The notes below the pieces were generated by a model. It was not told where the DNA came from. It ran no database searches and was given only the letters and a program-made list of their open reading frames with translations. The position numbers and the translations under genes were made by a program. A stretch of 64,000 nt of DNA from Lachnospiraceae bacterium. Its GTDB lineage: Bacteria; Bacillota; Clostridia; Lachnospirales; Lachnospiraceae. The DNA lies in contig JAQXVT010000031.1 in NCBI GenBank assembly GCA_029225065.1, forward strand, positions 1 to 64,000, read 5' to 3'. This document shows, one piece after another, positions 58,396-64,000 of this stretch (the first letter of the stretch is position 1; each line of letters begins with the position of its first letter).

Positions 58396-59220
58396 TTATA
58401 TTTCCTTCACCCACCGGATCGCCATCTCAATCCAGTTCTGGCACTGCGGGAAGATTCCGCCTCCGTCGCGGTATCTTGTCTCCTCGGTTGCAAGGCTGAT
58501 GCCATGGCCGCCGATCGGATAAATATGCATCTCTACCGGGATGTGGTGCTCATGCAGCGCATTGAAAAACAGAATCGAGTTTTCTACCGGCACGAGGTCG
58601 TCCGTCTCGGTATGCCACAGAAACGTCGGCGGCACATCCGCATTTACCTGGTTTTCCAGTGACACGGATTCAACCAGCTCATCGTAGCGGTCACCGAGCA
58701 GGCTCGTAAAGGAATCGCGGTGTGCCTTCGGGCCGGAGGAAATGACCGGATAGCCGAGAATCTGTCCGTTTGGACGAAGTACCTCTGCGTCCACGCCAAG
58801 CTCATCAGCAAGAAACTCATGATTCTTCCAGAAGTCTCCATAGGATGCCGCCAGATGACCGCCTGCAGAAAATCCCATGGTGATAATTCGATCTTTATCG
58901 ATATGATATTCCTGTGCATGGGCTCTCAGCCATGCCATTGACCATGCCACCTCACGCAGCGCTACCGGATAGCGCGCCGGTGCCACGCTGTAGCGCAGGA
59001 TTGCCACATGAAACCCTGCAGCAAGAAACTGCATCGCAATCGGCTCCGCCTCACGGTCGGAGGTCATCACATAGCCGCCGCCCGGGCAGAGCAGGATCAG
59101 CGGACGGATCCGCTCCGTGTCGATCTCCTCTGTGTTATCCAGAAAATAAGTGATGAGTCTGGCATACTCCAGGCTTCCCTTTGCCTCTACTTTTATTGTA
59201 TTGTACTGCATTTTCCCCAT
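58396..59220 (-). CDS. Alpha/beta hydrolase, carbohydrate-esterase-like (BD-FAE type)
   Basis: The 274-residue cytoplasmic protein has the alpha/beta-hydrolase fold with a CPGGGYVM oxyanion segment, nucleophile Ser in GFSAGGHLA, Asp in HTETDDLVPV and His in IGGHGISL. This arrangement fits acetylxylan or feruloyl esterase-like enzymes that remove acyl groups from sugars. It is 12 bases downstream of the GGDEF-EAL gene and ends at a terminator, so it is the second gene of that transcript. The start may be the first or fourth codon. Confidence 0.87.
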   Translation of the reverse strand: MGKMQYNTIKVEAKGSLEYARLITYFLDNTEEIDTERIRPLILLCPGGGYVMTSDREAEPIAMQFLAAGFHVAILRYSVAPARYPVALREVAWSMAWLRAHAQEYHIDKDRIITMGFSAGGHLAASYGDFWKNHEFLADELGVDAEVLRPNGQILGYPVISSGPKAHRDSFTSLLGDRYDELVESVSLENQVNADVPPTFLWHTETDDLVPVENSILFFNALHEHHIPVEMHIYPIGGHGISLATEETRYRDGGGIFPQCQNWIEMAIRWVKEI

Positions 59221-59232
59221 ACCTTTCTGCAG

Positions 59233-60957
59233 CTAACGCTGCCTGTTTTGTTTACTTCCCCATTCCTGTTCCTCAATCAGCTGTTCAAATGCAGCACGCT
59301 CGCACGGTTTTCCGAAATAATAGCCCTGTATGTATTCCGGCACCATCTCGCTGATCCTCTGCAGCTCCTCCCGCGTCTCCGTTCCTTCGATGCACAGACT
59401 CAGATTCAGGCTGTGCACCATCTCACAGAAGAGCAACAGCTGCCTGAAGTCAAACTCGTGCGCCATCGCATTCGCCGTAAACAACCGGTCAATCTTGATG
59501 ATATCCGGCTGCATCTCCGTCAGATAACGGAAGTTGGAATATCCGCTTCCGAAGTCGTCCAGCGCCAGCTGCACTCCATTCCCCTTGAGCCGCGCCCACG
59601 TCCGTCGAAAACGAAGATCCGATTCCAGCAGATCACTCTCTGTCAGCTCAACAATGAGATGGGACGGACTCAGCCCATAGCGTGCGATTCCTGACAGAAT
59701 ATCCTTGTCCACACAGCTTTTCATGATCTGCACCGGCGAAAGATTGACACTGATATGGAAATCCGGGATCACCTTCTGAAACTGTACACATGCCATAAGC
59801 GCCTGGTCAAGAATCCATCGCCCGGCCGGTATGATAAGACCGGTCTCTTCCAGAATCGGTATAAATTCTGCCGGACTGACCATGCCAAACTCTTCTGAAT
59901 GAAACCGCATCAGAGTCTCCGCGCCAAAAATCCGATCGCGGTCTGTGCTGTACAGCGGCTGAAAATACGCCTCAAACCCCTCATATCCATGCTTGACCGC
60001 CTTGCGCAGCTGGCGCATCAGCTTCTGTCTGTGCAGGAAAGCCTTATAATCCTTTTCACAGAAGGTATAGCAGGTATTCTTTCCAAGCTTCTTTGCCTGA
60101 TTTAACGTAAATTCTGTCAGCTTCAGCAGATTTGCACTGCCGAACTCCCGAATATCCCGGCACAGAATCAGTCCGGCTGATACCGTATAAACCACCTGGT
60201 AATTATTTTTTTCAATAAACTGTTCGATCTTCTCCTGGATCTTTTTATACAGCTTTTTCGCGTCCTTTTCCGTGCCTCCCTGAAGATTCACAATCAGGAA
60301 CTCATCGCCTGACATATAGTACAGCTGTTCCTGGGGCAAAATACAGTGCTGAATATATTTTGCAGTCCGATGCAGCAGCATATCACCATACTCCATGCCA
60401 AGTCTGGCATTAATTCCTTTCAGGCCATCGATTCCGACACGGAGAAAAAAGCCCTCCGGTGCAGTATTCTCCGATGCTTTTCGATCTATGTACTGCTTCA
60501 GACTCGCCTCACCGAGAAGTCCGCTGATATTGTCAGCCTTCTGACGGCCTCCGATCTCATTAATGCAGCCTACCATATACCAGGGCTTTCCATCCTTTTC
60601 AATCACGCGCCCACGGCAGTTAATCCAGATCGGTTTTCCGTCTGCAGACATCCAGCGATACATCATACTGTGCGTTTTTCGCTCTCCATTTTCAAGAAGC
60701 TCAAACTCTTTTTTCAGTTCCATAATGTCATCCGGATAGACCAGCTGTTCATGCACCTTCATCACATTGTGAAACTGATTGGAAGGCAGTAAAAAACGTT
60801 TTTTTGCCTGAGGTGAAATATAATAGAAGTCATTTTGAAAATCGCAGATGTATAAATAATCATCCATCGTATCGGATACCAGATCGATCAGCCGACAAAC
60901 TTCCTCTACGCTGCCGACTGCAGCTAATGCATCTGTTCTTTCCATATATAAGTTCAC
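59233..60957 (-). CDS. PAS-GGDEF-EAL cyclic-di-GMP protein
   Basis: The 574-residue protein has no membrane segment. A PAS domain is followed by a GGDEF domain with motif SGDEF (YYMSGDEFLIVN), then an EAL domain with AETLMRF in place of EAL, IVELTES, LALDDFGSGYSN, IIKIDRLF and IEGTETREEL. The EAL change to ETL and EGTET for EGVET leave activity open. The start is GTG 60957, chosen because GGAGG lies seven bases upstream; ATG 60945 has none. It resembles the N-terminal half of the 1195-residue enzyme at 39312. Confidence 0.87.
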   Translation of the reverse strand: MNLYMERTDALAAVGSVEEVCRLIDLVSDTMDDYLYICDFQNDFYYISPQAKKRFLLPSNQFHNVMKVHEQLVYPDDIMELKKEFELLENGERKTHSMMYRWMSADGKPIWINCRGRVIEKDGKPWYMVGCINEIGGRQKADNISGLLGEASLKQYIDRKASENTAPEGFFLRVGIDGLKGINARLGMEYGDMLLHRTAKYIQHCILPQEQLYYMSGDEFLIVNLQGGTEKDAKKLYKKIQEKIEQFIEKNNYQVVYTVSAGLILCRDIREFGSANLLKLTEFTLNQAKKLGKNTCYTFCEKDYKAFLHRQKLMRQLRKAVKHGYEGFEAYFQPLYSTDRDRIFGAETLMRFHSEEFGMVSPAEFIPILEETGLIIPAGRWILDQALMACVQFQKVIPDFHISVNLSPVQIMKSCVDKDILSGIARYGLSPSHLIVELTESDLLESDLRFRRTWARLKGNGVQLALDDFGSGYSNFRYLTEMQPDIIKIDRLFTANAMAHEFDFRQLLLFCEMVHSLNLSLCIEGTETREELQRISEMVPEYIQGYYFGKPCERAAFEQLIEEQEWGSKQNRQR

Positions 60958-61012
60958 CGCCTTTCCTCCAAAATTGAGGGAACACTCTGTTCCAGCCACA
61001 ATTGCCTAGTTT

Positions 61013-61041
61013 ATTGTACGCTCTAACCCTTGAAAGTGCAA
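61013..61041 (-). promoter_or_regulatory. Promoter of the GGDEF-EAL/esterase operon
   Basis: TTGCAC (61036-61041) and TACAAT (61013-61018) are separated by 17 bases. Confidence 0.75.
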
Positions 61042-61129
61042 CTGTTTTGTTTTGCTCCTGACGCTTTGACGTAAATCCGCTACACAGGCGAAATGCGCAG
61101 AACTTCCAAAGTCTTTCATAGGGCACACC

Positions 61130-61163
61130 GAAAAAGGCCGCGGCAGATTTTCTGCCACGGCCC
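61130..61163 (-). terminator. Terminator of lon
   Basis: GGGCCGTGGCAGA and TCTGCCGCGGCC form a stem with an AAA loop followed by TTTTTCGG. Confidence 0.87.
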
Positions 61164-61192
61164 ACACCCGAAAGAATTCCTGCGGCGGTCGG

Positions 61193-63460
61193 TTATTTCA
61201 GCACCTGCGCAAGCACGTCCTTGACCTTTTTTACAGGAATGATCGTCAGCTTTTCTTTTACTTCCTCCGGCACATCCTCCAGATCCTGCACATTGTCGTA
61301 CGGAATAAATACCTTCTTCACACCGGCACGCACTGCTGCCATCAGCTTCTCCGGCAAACCGCCGATCGGCATGACACCGCCGCGCAGAGAAACCTCTCCG
61401 GTCATTGCCACATCCACCGGCACCATTTTTCCGGTTACCAGAGACGAAAGCGCTGTCACAAGCGTGATACCTGCAGACGGTCCGTCCTTCGGCACAGCTC
61501 CGCTCGGCACGTGGATGTGCAGGCTGCTTTCTTTGAATTTCTCCGCCTTTTCCGGATACAGCTCCTTCACAAGCGTATTCGCAATCTTCGCGGACTCCTG
61601 CATCACATCGCCAAGCTGACCGGTGATTGTAACCTCCCCGTTTCCTTTCGTAAACGCAGTCTCAATAAAGAGTATCTCACCGCCTGCCTGCGTCCACGCG
61701 AGGCCGGTCACGACACCTGCCTGCGGAGAGGTCATAATACGGTCATGGCGGAGTCCGTTTCGTCCGAGGAATTCCGGTACACGTTTTGCGCTCACCGTGA
61801 TGCTCTTCTCTTCCCCGCGTACCAGCTGCACTGCCGAGCACCGGCACAGCGTATCGATCTGTTTTTTCAGACCGCGTACACCGGCTTCCGCTGTGTACTC
61901 GGAAATAATCTTTGCCACTGCCTTGTCTGTCACTTTCAGATTCTTCGGCTGAATTCCCGCGTTCTCCATCGCGCGCGGCAGCAGATGACGTTTTGCGATC
62001 TGCGCCTTTTCCGACGCGGTGTAGCCCGGGAACTGAATCACTTCCATACGGTTGAGAAGCGGCTCCGGAATCGTATCAATCGTATTCGCCGTGCAGACGA
62101 AAAGTACATTTGAGAGATCGTACGGCACATTCATATAATGGTCGGTAAATGTGCTGTTCTGCTCCGGATCAAGCACCTCAAGGAGCGCGCTCGCCGGGTC
62201 GCCGCCGTAATCCTTCGCCAGCTTGTCCACCTCGTCCAGCACCATGACCGGGTTTGAGGCGCCGCTGCGCTTCATGCCCTCCATGATCCGGCCCGGCATC
62301 GCGCCAATGTACGTCCGGCGATGGCCACGGATCTCCGCCTCATCACGGATGCCGCCAAGGCTGATCCGTACATAGCTGCGGTGCAGCGCCTTCGCAATGC
62401 TCTGTCCGATACTCGTCTTGCCGGTACCCGGCGCACCCACAAAGAGCAGAATCGAACCGGACTGCTTTTTGTTGAGCGCCATGACTGCGATCTGCTGAAT
62501 GATGCGCTCCTTTACTTTTTTCAGTCCGTAATGATCCTCGTCCAGAATCTTTTCTGCCTCATTTAAATCGATCGGTGTCATCTCCGCCGGTTTCCAGGAC
62601 AGGCTCGTCACAAAATCGAGATAATCATAGAGCATTCCGTACTCATGACCATCCTTGCCCTCCTGTTTCATCCGGTTCAGGACCTTTTCCGCCTCTTTTT
62701 TCGCCTCGTCGTTCATGCCCGATTCCGCGATTTTCGTCTCAAAGCGGCGCACATCGGAAATATTTTCCGGGTGCATGTCGTCGAGCTGCTTCTGCAGAAA
62801 CTCGATCTGCTTCTTAAGTGCGGACTCCCGGTAGAGCTGGCTGTTCGAATCCTTCTGGGCCGTCTCCGCCTCCTCGCCAACCTGATAAACAGCGATCAAC
62901 TCATAGACGGCGCGCTCAATCTTTTCCATCCTCGCCTTCCGCGAGCTCTCCTCCATCAGCTCATACTTTTCTTCCCACGGAATACTTAAATAACCGGCCA
63001 GCGCACACGCCACCTCGTCAAAATTTTTCCAGCGCAGGATCATCGCGCGCGCCCACATGCCCCAGTTGAAATTTTTCGTGAAATCAAGCAGTTCTTCCTT
63101 GATCCGCGCAAAATGCTCTTTTTCCTCTTCCTCATCCAGATCATCGATCTCCGGCAAAATACTTGCAGCCGCCGTGATCTCCTCTTCCGTCACCTCAATA
63201 CCAGAAATCGCAACGCGCTCCTTTGCCGTAACGCGAACCGAACCCTCCTCGTCGATTGATTCTATCTTCGCTGACACACCGATCGGATAAAAGTCTTCCG
63301 GTGTCAGTTCCTTCCGGTCCTTTTCCTCCTTCAGAACCAGAAATAAAACGTCCTCCCCGACGTCCTCTGAAGTAATCTTTCTTGCAGGAAACATATCTTT
63401 CTTGAAATAAAAGGAAACTCCAGGCAGTACAAGTAAGTCATATACAGGTATTGTGATCAT
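61193..63460 (-). CDS. lon: ATP-dependent protease Lon (LonA type)
   Basis: The 755-residue cytoplasmic protease degrades damaged and short-lived proteins. It has an N-terminal LAN substrate domain and a coiled helical stretch. The AAA+ module has Walker A VGAPGTGKTS and Walker B PVMVLDEVDKL. The C-terminal protease domain has the catalytic Ser in PKDGPSAGIT and the Lys some 40 residues later. A CIRCE element lies upstream, so HrcA should control it. The start at ATG 63460 has GGAGGGA upstream. Confidence 0.96.
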   Translation of the reverse strand: MITIPVYDLLVLPGVSFYFKKDMFPARKITSEDVGEDVLFLVLKEEKDRKELTPEDFYPIGVSAKIESIDEEGSVRVTAKERVAISGIEVTEEEITAAASILPEIDDLDEEEEKEHFARIKEELLDFTKNFNWGMWARAMILRWKNFDEVACALAGYLSIPWEEKYELMEESSRKARMEKIERAVYELIAVYQVGEEAETAQKDSNSQLYRESALKKQIEFLQKQLDDMHPENISDVRRFETKIAESGMNDEAKKEAEKVLNRMKQEGKDGHEYGMLYDYLDFVTSLSWKPAEMTPIDLNEAEKILDEDHYGLKKVKERIIQQIAVMALNKKQSGSILLFVGAPGTGKTSIGQSIAKALHRSYVRISLGGIRDEAEIRGHRRTYIGAMPGRIMEGMKRSGASNPVMVLDEVDKLAKDYGGDPASALLEVLDPEQNSTFTDHYMNVPYDLSNVLFVCTANTIDTIPEPLLNRMEVIQFPGYTASEKAQIAKRHLLPRAMENAGIQPKNLKVTDKAVAKIISEYTAEAGVRGLKKQIDTLCRCSAVQLVRGEEKSITVSAKRVPEFLGRNGLRHDRIMTSPQAGVVTGLAWTQAGGEILFIETAFTKGNGEVTITGQLGDVMQESAKIANTLVKELYPEKAEKFKESSLHIHVPSGAVPKDGPSAGITLVTALSSLVTGKMVPVDVAMTGEVSLRGGVMPIGGLPEKLMAAVRAGVKKVFIPYDNVQDLEDVPEEVKEKLTIIPVKKVKDVLAQVLK

Positions 63461-63483
63461 AATTTATGTTCCCTCCTCTTTTG

Positions 63484-63510
63484 TCAGCACTCACCAGGAT
63501 CGAGTGCTAA
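63484..63510. promoter_or_regulatory. CIRCE element (HrcA operator) upstream of lon
   Basis: The minus strand reads TTAGCACTC-N9-GAGTGCTGA, matching the CIRCE consensus in all but one position. It lies 24 bases upstream of the lon ATG. Confidence 0.88.
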
Positions 63511-63523
63511 ACCATATCTATAA

Positions 63524-63553
63524 AAGCAGGCGAATCGCCAGGATTCGCCTGTT
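63524..63553 (-). terminator. Hairpin with short T-run between promoter and CIRCE
   Basis: CAGGCGAATC and GATTCGCCTG form a 10-base stem followed by CTTTTATAG on the minus strand, with a T-run on the plus strand too. It may end transcripts from the upstream nuclease-like gene, or be part of the lon leader. Confidence 0.55.
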
Positions 63554-63560
63554 TTGTTTT

Positions 63561-63588
63561 ATTGTAGCACGAAATGGGGAATTTGCAA
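63561..63588 (-). promoter_or_regulatory. Candidate lon promoter
   Basis: TTGCAA (63583-63588) and TACAAT (63561-63566) are 16 bases apart, upstream of the hairpin and CIRCE. Confidence 0.5.
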
Positions 63589-63699
63589 GTGTTTCTTTTT
63601 TGGATGACAGGCTATGGGCTCCATAAATGAAAAAGTCCCACCGGATTGCGCATGAAAAATCAGAGGCGTGGTGGACTCTGTTTCTGCTCTCCCGCTCTT

Positions 63700-64000
63700 T
63701 CATTTCTGGTATTCCTCAATCACACACGTATGCTCCTGTGTCTTTCGGTCATAGTTGATTCCGATAAGCAGCAGATTTCCATGATACTCCTCCAGGCTGC
63801 GGCAGTATTCTTTCTGCCGGATCTGATGGCTGGCGCCATGCGCGCTTTTATCCCATTTCAGCTCTACTACCAGCGCCGGTTTTTCCGGAAAGCGCCGCCT
63901 TGGAAGATACACAAGATCTGCAAATCCTTTCCCACCAGATAATCCAGAATATTCATGCCGCAGTACGTCTTCGCATCGATTCGCCTGCACTCCTCCAGCG
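63700..64000 (-). CDS. C-terminal part of a PD-(D/E)XK nuclease-family protein (DUF1703-like)
   Basis: The frame is open to the window edge, so only about the last 100 residues are visible. GFADLVYLP and ALVVELKWDKS give the Asp and Glu-x-Lys of the PD-(D/E)XK fold, and the end (LLLIGINYDRKTQEHTCVIEEY) is typical of PDDEXK_9 domains. These usually sit at the C-terminus of an AAA-ATPase-like protein of unknown function, common in gut clostridia. The start lies outside the window. Confidence 0.72.
   Translation of the reverse strand, partial: AGGVQANRCEDVLRHEYSGLSGGKGFADLVYLPRRRFPEKPALVVELKWDKSAHGASHQIRQKEYCRSLEEYHGNLLLIGINYDRKTQEHTCVIEEYQK

Noticed and set aside
61011-61041. ACGCTCTAA near 61018 as another end of the MITE-like element
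   Set aside because: Only a few bases match, there is no partner end nearby, and the bases are explained by the promoter of the GGDEF-EAL gene.
1-64000. tRNA or rRNA genes, CRISPR arrays, prophage or full insertion sequences
   Set aside because: Read by eye on both strands, no convincing tRNA fold, rRNA motif, regular repeat-spacer array, transposase or phage gene was found. A tRNAscan or repeat finder run would settle small misses.

Overview
The window looks like chromosomal DNA of a gut-type Firmicute, most likely a Lachnospiraceae (Clostridia) species. The evidence is the set of protein families (family II pyrophosphatase with CBS domains, T-box-controlled leuS, CIRCE-controlled lon, YesM/YesN-type regulators, many sugar ABC transporters without their own ATPase), the strong AGGAGG ribosome binding sites and the TTGACA-17-TATAAT promoters. 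Species cannot be named from the sequence alone. I see no rRNA or tRNA gene, prophage, CRISPR array or transposase. Most genes are on the minus strand.

Layout. 0-7 kb: the start of an unidentified gene, an acyl-CoA carboxyltransferase, a cardiolipin synthase, hflX, a TPR lipoprotein and an MscS channel. 7.2-14.6 kb: a glycan-use locus with a sugar ABC importer (binding protein plus two permeases), a GH129-like glycosidase, a TIM-barrel isomerase and a Gfo/Idh/MocA oxidoreductase. 14.7-22.7 kb: a ribose-type ABC importer (RbsA/RbsC/RbsB-like) followed by an AraC-type response regulator, a YesM-like kinase with no sensor domain, and a second RbsA-like protein that has lost its ATPase motifs. 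23-27.7 kb: a YczE-like membrane protein, a LysR regulator divergent from a 24-residue peptide gene with an LTTR box, ribokinase, and two internally deleted pseudogenes. 27.7-32.4 kb: a second cardiolipin synthase, an XRE regulator and a CBS-pyrophosphatase. 32.4-39.3 kb: a GH3 glycosidase, a second sugar ABC importer and an AraC regulator. 39.3-42.9 kb: a large multidomain c-di-GMP enzyme. 43-48.4 kb: leuS with its T-box, a MATE exporter and a nitroreductase. 48.5-56.7 kb: a seven-gene operon under a cobalamin riboswitch, with an Opp/Nik-type importer, a MATE exporter and an orphan binding protein. 56.7-64 kb: a serine hydrolase, an alpha/beta esterase, a GGDEF-EAL protein, lon, and the end of a PD-(D/E)XK protein.

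How the parts fit together. Three carbohydrate loci each combine uptake with glycosidases, catabolic enzymes or a dedicated regulator. Neither CUT1-type importer has an ATPase gene, so they probably share one encoded elsewhere. Short modular palindromic repeats recur through the window, and most lie in the 5' leaders or at the 3' ends of genes.

The strongest candidates for undescribed biology are: the pseudo-RbsA plus sensorless kinase module; the B12-riboswitch importer/exporter operon; the LysR-controlled micro-peptide; and the composite leader-embedded repeats.
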